From positions 40,816 to 104,815 of the forward strand of contig DIZL01000006.1 in assembly GCA_002429385.1 (NCBI GenBank): a stretch of 64,000 nucleotides of DNA, in the 5' to 3' direction. Shown one piece after another: positions 8,993 through 18,384 of this stretch. The DNA is from Prolixibacteraceae bacterium UBA6029. Lineage in GTDB: Bacteria; Bacteroidota; Bacteroidia; Bacteroidales; Prolixibacteraceae. How positions within the stretch are numbered: position 1 is the stretch's first letter; the number at the start of each line of letters is the position of its first letter. Both the position numbers and the translations under genes were made by a program. The notes below the pieces were generated by a model, which saw nothing but the letters and a program-made list of their open reading frames with translations, did no database searches and had not been told where the DNA came from.

Positions 8993-9587
8993 GGTGTGTA
9001 GTTTTATATATTTCATTGATATAGTCGTCTTTGGTATCAATATCCCTTACGATTTCCGGCGAGAAGGTTTCCACCTCACAAATATCTTCCGGGAAGGTCT
9101 GTGCGATTGATCTTAAACCGATTACCGGATTCAGATTCGATAATTCAGTTCTGTATTTCAGGTCATAGAGGTTTGGATGGCCACGTTTCCCATCAAACAG
9201 AGGAATTACAATTCCCTTACCCGAACTTTTCCAGGCTTCAACCACCTTCCCGGTAACCTTTGCCGGGATAAAAGGCTGATCTCCAAGGAATATTAACACC
9301 GCACGAGTTGAGATAGGTAATGAACTTACCCCACATATTACTGAGCTATGCATACCGTCCCTGTAATTTTCGTTATGGATAAAACTTACCGGCCATGCTT
9401 TTAAAGCATCAGCAATTTCGTCATGATCAGCGCCCAAGACAACCTTAATGTGCAGGATTCCTGAACCCAGTATATTTTCAACCACTTTCTCAATGATGGT
9501 TTTCCCTTCGAAAGGCAACAACAGTTTCTGTGTTCCCATCCGGCTTGACAAACCTGCCGATAAAACTATGGCCCAGATATCATTCAT
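8985..9587 (-). CDS. MocA/MobA-like nucleotidyltransferase (molybdenum cofactor cytidylyltransferase-like)
   Basis: 200 aa. It opens with the nucleotide-binding signature LSAGLSSRMGTQKLLLP and has the acidic metal-binding motif LGDQP at about residue 100. This family adds CMP (or GMP) to molybdopterin. In operons with XDH-family enzymes it makes the MCD form of the cofactor. It overlaps xdhC by 4 nt and the 2Fe-2S gene by 8 nt. CTP specificity is inferred from context. Confidence 0.85.
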   Translation of the reverse strand: MNDIWAIVLSAGLSSRMGTQKLLLPFEGKTIIEKVVENILGSGILHIKVVLGADHDEIADALKAWPVSFIHNENYRDGMHSSVICGVSSLPISTRAVLIFLGDQPFIPAKVTGKVVEAWKSSGKGIVIPLFDGKRGHPNLYDLKYRTELSNLNPVIGLRSIAQTFPEDICEVETFSPEIVRDIDTKDDYINEIYKTTHHG

Positions 9588-10666
9588 TGAGGTATATGTT
9601 TTTGATTTCTGACTTTTACCAGTTGGGCTGCAATACTGACAGCAATATCTTCAACAGACTGCGCCCCGATGTCCAGGCCTATGGGAGTATATATCCGCTC
9701 CCATTGTTCCGGAGAAGCCCATCCGTTAGTCAGGAAGGATGTCTTCATTTGGGCTACTTTAGCCTTACTGCCGATCATTCCGATATAAGCCAACCTTGAG
9801 GATATGACTTTACGAAGTACTTCTGCATCGCACTTATGACCGTGGGTTACAATGACCAGGTAGGAATCATCCCCCATCTGAAGTTGATCATGGAGGGAAT
9901 CAAAGGATCCGGAAAGCACAAAATCAGCATCAGGAATCAGGGATTTAGTGGCATATTCAGGTCGGTCATCCCAGACCGTAACTGAGAAACCCAGGAATTT
10001 CCCCAGATGGGCCAATGTCTGACCTATGTGACCAGCCCCTGCAATAAACAAGGAAGGCCTGGGAATAATGCTTTCAAGAAATATTAACCCATCCTGATTA
10101 ATTTCCAACTCCTTTAAAGGGATTAACTTACATGAACCGTCATTCGGATGTTCGAACATTTCTGCAATTAAGGGCTCAATCTTACTTCTTAGTTCATCCG
10201 GTAAATGGGGTTGATTGGTTTTTGAATACCAGTGACGACTGATTTTTATTTCTTCGGGATTGGCATTATCTATCAAGGTCATCAATACCCCTTTTTGTCG
10301 TTCAGCAAGACTTTTCTTCAACTGCATAAAAACAGGCAGGTGCAATTCTGGAGCGGCATCCAGCAAAAGAGTCATACCCCCTCCACAGATGGATTCACTT
10401 CCTTTGGTTATATCACCACTGAGGTCAAAAGAAAATATATCGGATAGATGAGACTTAAGGGCCAATTGTGCAAGATGAATAACCTTTAATTCGGTCATAC
10501 CACCTCCGACAGTACCTGCAAGCAAGTGGTTAACACCTATCAGTGCTGAACTTCCAGCCTTTTGAGGCGTTGAGCCATGTGTCTGAAGGACAGTCGCCAG
10601 GACATAAGGGGTATGTGCCTGAAGAATATCAATGATTCCCGGATAACTAAAGGAGGATGTTTTCAT
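9584..10666 (-). CDS. xdhC: XdhC-family molybdenum cofactor maturation/insertion protein
   Basis: 360 aa from ATG 10666 (MKTSSFSYPG). The longer frame to 10720 adds an unconserved Cys/His-rich stretch. The N-terminal XdhC/CoxI domain has VLQTHGSTPQKAGS, GTVGGG and a Cys-Gly-Gly-Gly-Met stretch. The C-terminal Rossmann domain has IAGAGHIGQ at about residue 208 and VTHGHKCD, GMIGSK and GLDIGAQS. XdhC proteins bind and sulfurate Mo cofactor and insert it into XDH-family enzymes. It is the first gene of the operon. Confidence 0.9.
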   Translation of the reverse strand: MKTSSFSYPGIIDILQAHTPYVLATVLQTHGSTPQKAGSSALIGVNHLLAGTVGGGMTELKVIHLAQLALKSHLSDIFSFDLSGDITKGSESICGGGMTLLLDAAPELHLPVFMQLKKSLAERQKGVLMTLIDNANPEEIKISRHWYSKTNQPHLPDELRSKIEPLIAEMFEHPNDGSCKLIPLKELEINQDGLIFLESIIPRPSLFIAGAGHIGQTLAHLGKFLGFSVTVWDDRPEYATKSLIPDADFVLSGSFDSLHDQLQMGDDSYLVIVTHGHKCDAEVLRKVISSRLAYIGMIGSKAKVAQMKTSFLTNGWASPEQWERIYTPIGLDIGAQSVEDIAVSIAAQLVKVRNQKHIPQ

Positions 10667-10765
10667 ACAAATCGTAATTCTATGCGTGCAGTGAGTGTTT
10701 TGGAAGATAATCCAAGGCACGCAAATACACGTCTAAAATTAACGATTATTAAAACATTATACTAT

Positions 10766-10853
10766 CAGAACGACGGAAAAAAGTCATTAGTCATTGGAAA
10801 AGTCTCTTTATTAACTTTTTCCCAATGACTAATGACTTTTTTCCGTCGTTCTG
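10766..10853. terminator. Long perfect hairpin, probable bidirectional terminator
   Basis: The 32 bp at 10766-10797 are exactly complementary to 10822-10853, with a short AT-rich loop. The arms contain AGTCATTAGTCATTGG and an A6/T6 tract. It sits between the stop of the membrane-protein gene (10865) and the start of xdhC, both on the minus strand. The same AGTCATT word occurs in the large repeat near 60730. Confidence 0.7.
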
Positions 10854-10864
10854 GTGTGATGAGT

Positions 10865-11299
10865 TTACATGCGGTTCCATGGTATACCGCCAAGGATAAG
10901 CGCCAAAGCGATTAAAAAGAATATGGTGGCTATTTTGAATTTACCACTATCTGTTTTAGCCTTTTTGGATTTAGCGCGTCCAATATGAACCAATACAACA
11001 GCAATAAGCATGATGGAGAAATGCTCGACTGCATAAAAGCGCAGATTGTTATCTTTCATAGCTGCACCAAAATCAGCCATAGCGATCTTGGTTACCGGAC
11101 TCAGGAAAAAATAAAGTGTGAGACCTAATAGCAATTGAATATCCATTAATGAAGTAAACACAATACCCAGCAAATTATCAATCTTCGTCCAGGGCTTTTT
11201 ACCCATCCAGCCTGCCATGTATTTAACCAGTGTAACGACCAGACTAATCAAAAGCAACCATCTCAGGGTATTGTGCAAGAGTAGAAATTCGTTGTACAT
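10865..11299 (-). CDS. Conserved small integral membrane protein
   Basis: 144 aa with four predicted membrane helices (about residues 12-28, 45-65, 90-106, 122-138). Histidines lie near helix ends (LLLHNTLRW at the N-terminus, EHFSIMLIAVVLVHIGR in helix 3), a spacing seen in cytochrome b-like membrane proteins. Similar proteins occur in Bacteroidota without known function. It is a single gene, followed by the perfect hairpin. Heme binding is speculative. Confidence 0.65.
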   Translation of the reverse strand: MYNEFLLLHNTLRWLLLISLVVTLVKYMAGWMGKKPWTKIDNLLGIVFTSLMDIQLLLGLTLYFFLSPVTKIAMADFGAAMKDNNLRFYAVEHFSIMLIAVVLVHIGRAKSKKAKTDSGKFKIATIFFLIALALILGGIPWNRM

Positions 11300-11356
11300 G
11301 TATATTTAAATTAAAGTGTTTTGATAGTTAACGATTGAAACCTGAATTGGTTGATA

Positions 11357-11449
11357 TTATATTTGGAACCCAAGCATAAATACTGATAAAAAGACAATCA
11401 ATGCTTTGGGAATCATACGTCTTATTTGTTTCAATTTGTTTTTAGCCAT
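11357..11449 (-). CDS. Possible 30-aa membrane peptide
   Basis: ATG 11449 to TAA 11357. A basic N-terminus (MAKNKLKQIRRMIPK) is followed by one hydrophobic segment (ALIVFLSVFMLGF). It starts 15 nt after the stop of the interrupted oxidoreductase gene in the same direction, so it could be the last cistron. There is no homology evidence; a chance ORF is possible. Confidence 0.25.
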   Translation of the reverse strand: MAKNKLKQIRRMIPKALIVFLSVFMLGFQI

Positions 11450-11464
11450 TGTTCCTGATACACT

Positions 11465-12109
11465 TCATACAGAAAAGATTTCAGCTCCTTCGATCATTCG
11501 AAATCCTACCGTTTGATCCAGCGACATACGAATCATTTTTCCCGCCAAAACATCAACAGGAGTCGGCCTGTGATTCTTTAGGATAAAGCTGGTTATAAAG
11601 CGACTGATGATCAGTCCAAACTTCTCCCCTGCCCTTTTCTCCTGACGGTTCCCATCCAGTATGGAAGGCCTGAAAATGATCAGTTTTCTGAAGTTTAAGG
11701 TTGAAACCGCATCTTCCAATCCACCTTTTATACGAGAATAAAAAACGGATGATTTTGAACTGGCACCCATCGATGATACCAGTACATAAGCTGAAACTCC
11801 ATTCTCTGCGGCTACTTTAGCAAATTCGTATTGATAGGTGAAATCGACCCCATACTGATTCTCCCTGGTTTTAGCTGTTTTGATGGTCGTGCCCATGGTT
11901 GAAAAAAGCACATCTCCCTGCAACAGGTGTTTCCAACTTTCGGGCGTATCGAAATCAATGAGATGTTCTACCAGTTTGGAATGCGTGATTCCGCTTTTCC
12001 GCCGAACAAATACATGTACTTTCTTAAAATCAGGATGTCTGAGTAGTTGCCCGACAAGCTATTGGCCAACCAATCCGCTGGCTCCAATCACATTGGCTAC
12101 TTGTTCCAT
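11465..12109 (-). pseudogene. NAD(P)-binding Rossmann oxidoreductase interrupted by TAG at codon 17
   Basis: The frame from ATG 12109 reads MEQVANVIGASGLVGQ, then TAG (12059-12061), then LVGQLLRHPDFKKV and on without a break to the stop at 11465. The N-terminal GASGLVG is the nucleotide-binding loop of atypical SDR (NmrA/TIP30-like) proteins, and YVLVSSMGA follows in the middle. A single base change (such as CAG to TAG) explains the stop. Translation could restart at 11923, but that protein would lack the dinucleotide-binding loop. The ATG overlaps the preceding gene's stop by 13 nt. It is either a young pseudogene or a sequencing error. Confidence 0.75.
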
Positions 12110-13167
12110 ATCAGTTGTTTTATAATTTCGTCGTTAAGCAGTTGTGTAAAATGATCCGAAACAGTTGTTTCAAAGGGAATAAACTCCATGGCCAAATCTT
12201 TACGAATATATGAATTGTCAAACTTGACATCAATGCCAACATTTAGCTTTACATACTTTCGGGTAAATCCTGCAAAAGGAGCAATCAACCAGAACAATCC
12301 TTTGGGAACATACGATTTGGGGAGTGGGAACCGTGGATGTTGCTTACGAATTACATTGGCAACATCTAGGAAGTCTTTATGGTCGGCAACACATATATGG
12401 CGGCCAGATGCTAAAGGTACATACCCTGCCAGAATATGAGCTTTGGCCACATCACGTACATCCATAAAGCCCATCTTTCCTGCAGGTACACCGGTTTTAA
12501 ACTTGCCAGTAGCCAACTGAATCATAAGATCGATGCTGGTGGAATCCGTTCGTTTGCTGAGAGAGGGGCCCATGATCAAACCAGGATTGATTACCACCAA
12601 ATCCCATCGTTCCTGCTGTCCAGCCATTTCCCAGGCCAGCTTTTCTGCCAGTGTTTTTGAGTAACCATAGGGCTGGTGATCGACTGTACTTGTAACATTC
12701 CAATCTTGTTCAGTAAAAACACCGTTTTTAGTTTTTTTAATATCAATTGAGTCACCATATATGGCGACCATACTCGAAGTCAACACAACCCTTTTCACGC
12801 TATCGGTTTTATTAACCGAGTCCAGTACATTCCGTGTACCTTCATGTGCAGGCTCTATCAATTCCTTTTGCGCATTCTTTATACCAGATATTTTAAATGG
12901 AGATGCAGTATGAATCACAAGTTCGCAGCCTTTCATTGCTTCTGAAAAACTTCCCGGATGGAGCAGATCGGCTTCAAAAAACTGCAATACTCCTTTACTC
13001 GTTACAGCAATCTTTGTTAAATGAGCATACTTGTCCTTTTGGGCAATATTCCTTACCGTAGTCCTGACTTCTCTTCCTTCATCCAATAATTGTTTAATGA
13101 TCCAGGAAGCCAGGTATCCTGTACCTCCGGTTACCAATATAGGTTGTGTCTGATCAATGGTTTTCAT
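12097..13167 (-). CDS. Extended SDR / dihydroflavonol-4-reductase-like NAD(P)-dependent epimerase or reductase
   Basis: 356 aa. VTGGTGYLASWI near residue 12 is the TGxxGxxG dinucleotide-binding loop. VLTSSMVAIYG and YGYSKTLAEK give the catalytic Ser and YxxxK. Length and motifs fit the extended SDR family that includes dihydroflavonol reductases and cinnamoyl-CoA reductases; bacterial members act on various aldehydes and ketones. It forms a two-gene operon with the interrupted Rossmann gene through a 13-nt overlap. The substrate is unknown. Confidence 0.85.
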   Translation of the reverse strand: MKTIDQTQPILVTGGTGYLASWIIKQLLDEGREVRTTVRNIAQKDKYAHLTKIAVTSKGVLQFFEADLLHPGSFSEAMKGCELVIHTASPFKISGIKNAQKELIEPAHEGTRNVLDSVNKTDSVKRVVLTSSMVAIYGDSIDIKKTKNGVFTEQDWNVTSTVDHQPYGYSKTLAEKLAWEMAGQQERWDLVVINPGLIMGPSLSKRTDSTSIDLMIQLATGKFKTGVPAGKMGFMDVRDVAKAHILAGYVPLASGRHICVADHKDFLDVANVIRKQHPRFPLPKSYVPKGLFWLIAPFAGFTRKYVKLNVGIDVKFDNSYIRKDLAMEFIPFETTVSDHFTQLLNDEIIKQLIWNK

Positions 13168-13490
13168 GCAACAGTTTTTTGTGGTGAACTCTTAAAAACA
13201 GAATAATACAAGTCTTTTCAAACCATGAATTTACCAAATTGTTCGAACATTTCAATCTTAACTTCCAATATTTAATAACAATCGGATAAACAGGACAAGT
13301 GCGAGGAAGGATTTATTGCTGACAACGAGAGCAATCAGCTATAAACCAATAAATTATTGATCCTGACTCTGCACATTACCCAGTATTCTTCGAAAAGCAA
13401 GCTGCATTTTATCAACTAAATTTCATTACACTTGTTACCTATCTAATAATTTCTGATCATCAAATCCATTAAACTTAAATCTGATTATCC
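13168..13490. other. Intergenic region, no gene seen
   Basis: 323 bp between divergently transcribed genes (SDR and acetyl-CoA synthetase). It is AT-rich and presumably holds both promoters. No structured repeat stands out. Confidence 0.4.
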
Positions 13491-15404
13491 ATGGTACCAA
13501 AAATTCACAGTTTAGGTGGTTACATTCACGAGTATCAAAAAAGCGTTACCAATCCTGAAGCCTTTTGGGCTGAAGTTGCTGAAGGATTTTACTGGCACAA
13601 ACGCTGTGACACTGTCTTGGAATGGGACTTTAAAGGGCCTTCCATCAAATGGTTTGCCGGGGGGAAATTAAACATTACCGAGAATATCTTTGAAAGAAAC
13701 CTATATACCATTGGCAATCAGCCTGCACTTATCTGGGAACCCAACAATCCGAATGAAAAAACGAGGCTATTAACCTATTTCGAACTGTATAAGGAAGTCA
13801 ACAAATTTGCCAATACACTCAAACAGCTTAATGTTAAGAAGGGTGACCGTGTAGCTATTTACATGCCAATGATCCCTGAACTTACAATCGCCATGCTGGC
13901 CTGTGCACGGATAGGTGCCGTCCATTCGGTTGTCTTTGCCGGATTTTCTGCTAATTCTTTATCTGACCGCATCATCGATGCAGATGCAAAGATCGTTTTG
14001 ACTGCCGATGGAGGCTTCCGTGGCGACAAAATTACCCCACTCAAAAATATTGTTGATGAAGCATTGGAAACCTGTCCTGATGTTGAAAAGGTAATAGTTT
14101 ATCAACGTACCAATTCGAAAATAAACATGGTCGAAGGCCGTGATATCTGGTGGCATAAAGCCATTGAGGGTATGTTAGAAGAATGCCCTGCAGAAGAAAT
14201 GGATGCAGAAGATAATCTGTTTATTCTTTATACTTCCGGCTCGACCGGCAAACCCAAGGGTATTGTTCATACCACCGCAGGGTATATGGTTTATACTGCG
14301 TATACCTTTCTGAATGTCTTCCAATACAATGCGGGTGATGTCTATTTCTGCACCGCGGATATAGGTTGGGTCACCGGTCATTCCTACATCGTTTACGGAC
14401 CGTTACTCAATGGTGCACAAACACTGATGTTCGAAGGAATCCCAACATGGCCTGATGCCGGACGTTTCTGGGATGTGGTCGACAAGCATAAAGTCAACCA
14501 GTTTTATACTGCCCCCACGGCCATCCGTTCCTTGATTGCGCTTGGAATGGAACACATTACAAATAAAGACTTATCGTCACTGAAAGTATTGGGAACTGTC
14601 GGCGAACCCATCAACGAAGAAGCATGGCATTGGTACCACGATCATATTGGACGCAACCGCTGCCCGATTGTTGATACCTGGTGGCAAACCGAAACCGGAG
14701 GAGTAATGATCAGTCCTATCCCCGGAATTATTCCTACAAAACCTTCATTTGCAACCTTACCCCTACCTGGAATTCAACCGGTTATTGTGAATGGGGACAA
14801 TAAGGAATTGACCGGAAACAGTGTCAAAGGAAATCTTTGCATCAAATTCCCCTGGCCTGGAATGGCCCGAACGATCTGGGGCGATCACGAACGATTCAGA
14901 AAAACCTATTTCTCAACCTTCAAGAACCTGTATTTTACAGGCGATGGGGCACAACGCGACGAAGATGGATACTACCGTATACTGGGTCGTGTTGACGATG
15001 TGATCAACGTATCGGGTCACCGACTGGGAACAGCTGAAATTGAAAATGCTATTAACTCACATCCATTGGTCAACGAATCGGCTGTAGTGGGTTACCCCCA
15101 TTCGATTAAAGGACAGGGCATCTATGCCTTTGTAGTATGCGGTGAACTTTCGACCGGTGGGGAAGAAGGTATCCGCAAGAGCATCAAGATGGCGGTTACC
15201 AATATGATTGGTCCTTTTGCGCGTCCTGACCTGATTCAACTCGTACCCGGATTACCAAAGACCCGTTCAGGAAAGATTATGCGTCGTATACTCCGGAAAG
15301 TGGCTGAAGGCGATGCCTCTAACCTGGGCGATATAACAACCTTATTGGATGAAGAAGTTGTTGACAAAATCATTGACGGGGCGCTTGTCCCTGTGAAACG
15401 GTAA
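13491..15404 (+). CDS. acs: Acetyl-CoA synthetase (AMP-forming)
   Basis: 637 aa, the usual length. The ANL-superfamily P-loop YTSGSTGKPKG is near residue 246, WWQTETGG near 400 and GRVDDVINVSGHRLGTAE near 500. PKTRSGK near residue 590 holds the Lys that is typically acetylated to switch the enzyme off. It makes acetyl-CoA from acetate, ATP and CoA in the cytosol. It is monocistronic, with a hairpin 47 bp downstream. The sequence across the acetate pocket (VYGPLLNGAQTLMFEG) supports acetate rather than longer acids. Confidence 0.95.
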   Translation: MVPKIHSLGGYIHEYQKSVTNPEAFWAEVAEGFYWHKRCDTVLEWDFKGPSIKWFAGGKLNITENIFERNLYTIGNQPALIWEPNNPNEKTRLLTYFELYKEVNKFANTLKQLNVKKGDRVAIYMPMIPELTIAMLACARIGAVHSVVFAGFSANSLSDRIIDADAKIVLTADGGFRGDKITPLKNIVDEALETCPDVEKVIVYQRTNSKINMVEGRDIWWHKAIEGMLEECPAEEMDAEDNLFILYTSGSTGKPKGIVHTTAGYMVYTAYTFLNVFQYNAGDVYFCTADIGWVTGHSYIVYGPLLNGAQTLMFEGIPTWPDAGRFWDVVDKHKVNQFYTAPTAIRSLIALGMEHITNKDLSSLKVLGTVGEPINEEAWHWYHDHIGRNRCPIVDTWWQTETGGVMISPIPGIIPTKPSFATLPLPGIQPVIVNGDNKELTGNSVKGNLCIKFPWPGMARTIWGDHERFRKTYFSTFKNLYFTGDGAQRDEDGYYRILGRVDDVINVSGHRLGTAEIENAINSHPLVNESAVVGYPHSIKGQGIYAFVVCGELSTGGEEGIRKSIKMAVTNMIGPFARPDLIQLVPGLPKTRSGKIMRRILRKVAEGDASNLGDITTLLDEEVVDKIIDGALVPVKR

Positions 15405-15450
15405 AACCTATACGAAAGCGGAAACCTATAATATAAGAAGTGATCAGCCG

Positions 15451-15487
15451 CAGAGTTCAGTGTTCAACAAAAGAATGCTGAACTCTG
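15451..15487 (+). terminator. Hairpin downstream of acs
   Basis: Perfect 10-bp stem CAGAGTTCAG (15451-15460) / CTGAACTCTG (15478-15487) without a strong T run. It is a plausible transcript end or 3' stabiliser. Confidence 0.5.
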
Positions 15488-15493
15488 TCACGA

Positions 15494-15624
15494 ACCTTAA
15501 ACCCTTAAACTATAGAAACCCTTAACCCCTTAAAACTATAGAACCAATACAACCCATTCAAACCCCTTCAACCCTTTTCAACAATAGAAACCCTTCAAAC
15601 AATTACAACCCTTTCAACCCCTTC
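15494..15624. repeat. Low-complexity AACCCTTNAA-like repeat
   Basis: Irregular repetition of AACCCTT, TTCAACC and ACTATAGAA between acs and the convergent OXA-like gene. No coding potential was seen. Confidence 0.7.
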
Positions 15625-16442
15625 TACTCCTCCATCAGCCCCATCGATGTAAATACCTTTTCGGTAATTCCTCTTCGACTCTCTTTAAACTGCTCAGTGT
15701 TATCGGTAGATGATTCCATGTTACACACACAGAGCCATACATTGCCGTTTTCTTCCAGGTAACCGACGAACCAGCCCAGGTTTTTACCATCCTGAATGGT
15801 CATTCCTGTCTTTCCCCTGAAAATCCATTTATCAGTCTGTTTCAGGATGATCAGCTTCTTCACCACATCAATATTCGCCTTTGAGAATGTAATTTTATTG
15901 GTATAAAAGTGAAGCATAAAATTCATCTGCTCCCAGGGTGTTATCCGTGAATCGCCCCAAATCCAGAACTTATCGATGTTTTCTTTTGTAACTTCCATGC
16001 GCCCGTAGTCCGAATCATCCGACAATTCCTTCATCCGTGTTGGGCCAACCCGACGGGCCACTTCCTGAAAATAGGGTACTGCAGAATATTGCAAGGCGCT
16101 TGCAAGGGTATGATCTTTGTTCCAGGCCTCTTCTGTGCTGACAATACTGTCCCAGGGAATCGTCATGTTTTCATCGGTAATCACTCCCGTTTCCAGACCA
16201 ATCAGTGAATTGGGAATATCGAAGGTAGTGGCAGGCAGATAACCCTGTTCACAACGTCTTGAATTGTAAATCTGGTAAACATCGTTCTTCAGATCATACA
16301 TTAGGAAACACCCTTCCACACCATATTCCTCGAAAAATGGCTGAAAGTTAGTGGTAACATCCTTTGCCGGATGTACGGTACATGAAGTCAGTCCAATAAA
16401 AACTGCAACTACAATCCAGCTTTTCAGAAGTTTTGTATACAT
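15624..16442 (-). CDS. Class D (OXA-type) beta-lactamase-like lipoprotein with altered SxxK motif
   Basis: 272 aa from ATG 16442. The signal peptide ends in the lipobox GLTSC, so it is a lipoprotein. The fold is clearly that of class D enzymes. QYSAVPYFQEVARRVG matches the SxV helix, FWIWGDSRITPWEQMNFM matches the omega-loop region, FRGKTGMT is the KTG motif and GWFVGYLE follows it. The motif that should read as in PASTFKIPNS is PATTFDIPNS: nucleophile Ser is Thr and the carbamylated Lys is Asp. The YGN-equivalent reads YGR. Ordinary beta-lactam hydrolysis is therefore unlikely, and a binding or sensing role is possible. The reading was checked on the DNA at 16219-16248. Confidence 0.85.
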   Translation of the reverse strand: MYTKLLKSWIVVAVFIGLTSCTVHPAKDVTTNFQPFFEEYGVEGCFLMYDLKNDVYQIYNSRRCEQGYLPATTFDIPNSLIGLETGVITDENMTIPWDSIVSTEEAWNKDHTLASALQYSAVPYFQEVARRVGPTRMKELSDDSDYGRMEVTKENIDKFWIWGDSRITPWEQMNFMLHFYTNKITFSKANIDVVKKLIILKQTDKWIFRGKTGMTIQDGKNLGWFVGYLEENGNVWLCVCNMESSTDNTEQFKESRRGITEKVFTSMGLMEE

Positions 16443-16469
16443 AAAATAGATTTTCACAACCCTATAGAT

Positions 16470-16499
16470 CTAAAAAAGGAGCAGCAAAAGCCACTCCTT
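16470..16499 (-). terminator. Intrinsic terminator after the POT transporter gene
   Basis: On the minus strand the 10-nt arms at 16490-16499 and 16476-16485 pair with two G-U wobbles around a TTTT loop. A T run follows (the A tract at 16472-16477). It lies between the POT gene stop and the OXA-like gene start. Confidence 0.65.
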
Positions 16500-16566
16500 C
16501 AAAAGTATATTATTTATCGATTGGTTGTTGTAGTCCACAACCGAATTCACTGACAAATTATCCCTG

Positions 16567-18378
16567 CTATTTGGTTGCTGTTTCCAGCTTTTTCATGATC
16601 GAGAAGATAACTGTAGCCGCAAGCAAAATACCAACGATGAAAATGAGCCATAATTGCCACAATTCCAATCTGCCCCAGAAATAGCTTCCTACAAACAAAA
16701 GCTTGTTTCCAACAGCTGTCGCTAAAAGCCAACCACCTTGCATTAATCCCTGGAATCGCTGTGGTGCAACTTTCGAAACAAACGACAGACCCATAGGACT
16801 CAGAAATAGCTCAGCAACAGTTAAGATCAGATAGCTGTTAACCAACCAGTATGGAGATACCCGTGAGGCTTCAGGAACAGCCTGTCCTGCCAACTCATGA
16901 GGAGAAACAAGTCCGATAGATGCAATCAGAACAAGTAAAAACCCACCGGCAGCAATGATCATTCCGATGCCGATCTTCTTTGGCGTTGAAGGCTCTTTGC
17001 CTGCCTTGTTCAACATGGCAAAAATTCCCATAACCATGGTGGTCAGGGCAACAATAAACAAAGGATTAAATGATTGGAAAACTTCAGGGGCTATGGCATT
17101 GCTGACTTTGTTATTACTGATAAAATAGTAGGAGAAGCCACCGCCAACAAGAATCATTGCTGCTCCGATCAGTCGGGTCATCATCTCTTTACCTTTACCA
17201 ATCAGTACAAACAGACCGCCAATAGTAGTTATAACTGCCAAAATCGACCACATATCGAAGAACAGATACGTAAATGCGCTAACTTCCTTTACGATATAGT
17301 CACGTGCAAAAAAGGTAAGCGTCAGTCCGTTTTGATGGAAAGACATCCAGAAGAAAATAACCACGAAGAAAACCAGAATCAGCGAAGTCACTTTTGGCTT
17401 TTCTTCCTTGGTGGATATCATGGTGATCCAGGTTACAAAGGCTGCAAATAATCCGAAAGCCATACCCGTTTTATAATCCAGTACCAAACCTGTAAGCACA
17501 GTCACGATGGTAGCCGCTGCCAGAGATGCAATAATGGCGATCGGACTTGTCTGTGAACTTTTAGCTTCAGCTGCACGCTTAACCTTTGATGCATCTGCTT
17601 TTACAACTTGCTTTTCTGCATTCGGAAGGTATTTCTGGAAGAAAATATAGACCAGCATGGAGATAATCATGGCTCCGGCAGCAATTCCAAAAGCATAATT
17701 GTACCCACGTGAAAAGACTTCAATATAATTGTGGGCAAAAGCCCCAAGGTCAGCAACAGGACCAGCCATATTGGCCTTATTGGCAAGCTCAGTAAACTGG
17801 GTGGTATCGGTTAAAGTACCATTAATGTATTGGTGACAAAGCGAAGGAAGACTTCCGTCATGCAGAAAACCATTCGATTTTAACCACCAGTTACGTATAC
17901 CGGTAGCTGCAAATGGAGCAAAGAAAGCGCCTACATTGATCCCCATGTAAAAGATCATAAAGGCTGAATCCCTCATCTTGGAATATTTCGGATCGTCATA
18001 TAACTGTCCCACTACAGCCTGTAGATTACCCTTAAACAAACCGTTACCAAAGGCAATTACAAATAAGCTAATTACCGTAATGGTCAGCGACATTCCCGGA
18101 ATGGCAAGGCTGGCATATCCCATCAACATAATCGCTATCCCGACAAATATAACCAGTTTGTATTTCTTGGTATAATCGGCTAATATTCCTCCAATTAAAG
18201 CCAGGGCATAAATTCCGAAGTAAAACCAGCTGTAGATATTACCGGCAGCTTCCTCAGATAATCCAAATCTGGCCTGAAGAAACAGCACCAGAATTGCCAT
18301 CATTGTATAAAATCCAAAGCGTTCGCCCATGTTGGCGAAAAAAGCCACTAAAAGCCCTCTGGGATGTCCTTTCAGCAT
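16567..18378 (-). CDS. Proton-coupled oligopeptide transporter (POT/PTR family)
   Basis: 603 aa from ATG 18378 (MLKGHPRG), about 14 membrane helices. The first helix has ANMGERFGFYTM, the POT signature ExxERFxYY with Asn in place of the first Glu. GNGLFKGNLQAVVGQLYD near residue 115 matches the conserved FIGxGxFKxN-type stretch. A long soluble insert lies at about 175-270. It should import di- and tripeptides with protons across the inner membrane. The Glu-to-Asn change may reflect a Bacteroidota subfamily. A dipeptidase gene is at 27945. Confidence 0.85.
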   Translation of the reverse strand: MLKGHPRGLLVAFFANMGERFGFYTMMAILVLFLQARFGLSEEAAGNIYSWFYFGIYALALIGGILADYTKKYKLVIFVGIAIMLMGYASLAIPGMSLTITVISLFVIAFGNGLFKGNLQAVVGQLYDDPKYSKMRDSAFMIFYMGINVGAFFAPFAATGIRNWWLKSNGFLHDGSLPSLCHQYINGTLTDTTQFTELANKANMAGPVADLGAFAHNYIEVFSRGYNYAFGIAAGAMIISMLVYIFFQKYLPNAEKQVVKADASKVKRAAEAKSSQTSPIAIIASLAAATIVTVLTGLVLDYKTGMAFGLFAAFVTWITMISTKEEKPKVTSLILVFFVVIFFWMSFHQNGLTLTFFARDYIVKEVSAFTYLFFDMWSILAVITTIGGLFVLIGKGKEMMTRLIGAAMILVGGGFSYYFISNNKVSNAIAPEVFQSFNPLFIVALTTMVMGIFAMLNKAGKEPSTPKKIGIGMIIAAGGFLLVLIASIGLVSPHELAGQAVPEASRVSPYWLVNSYLILTVAELFLSPMGLSFVSKVAPQRFQGLMQGGWLLATAVGNKLLFVGSYFWGRLELWQLWLIFIVGILLAATVIFSIMKKLETATK

Positions 18379-18384
18379 AATCAA

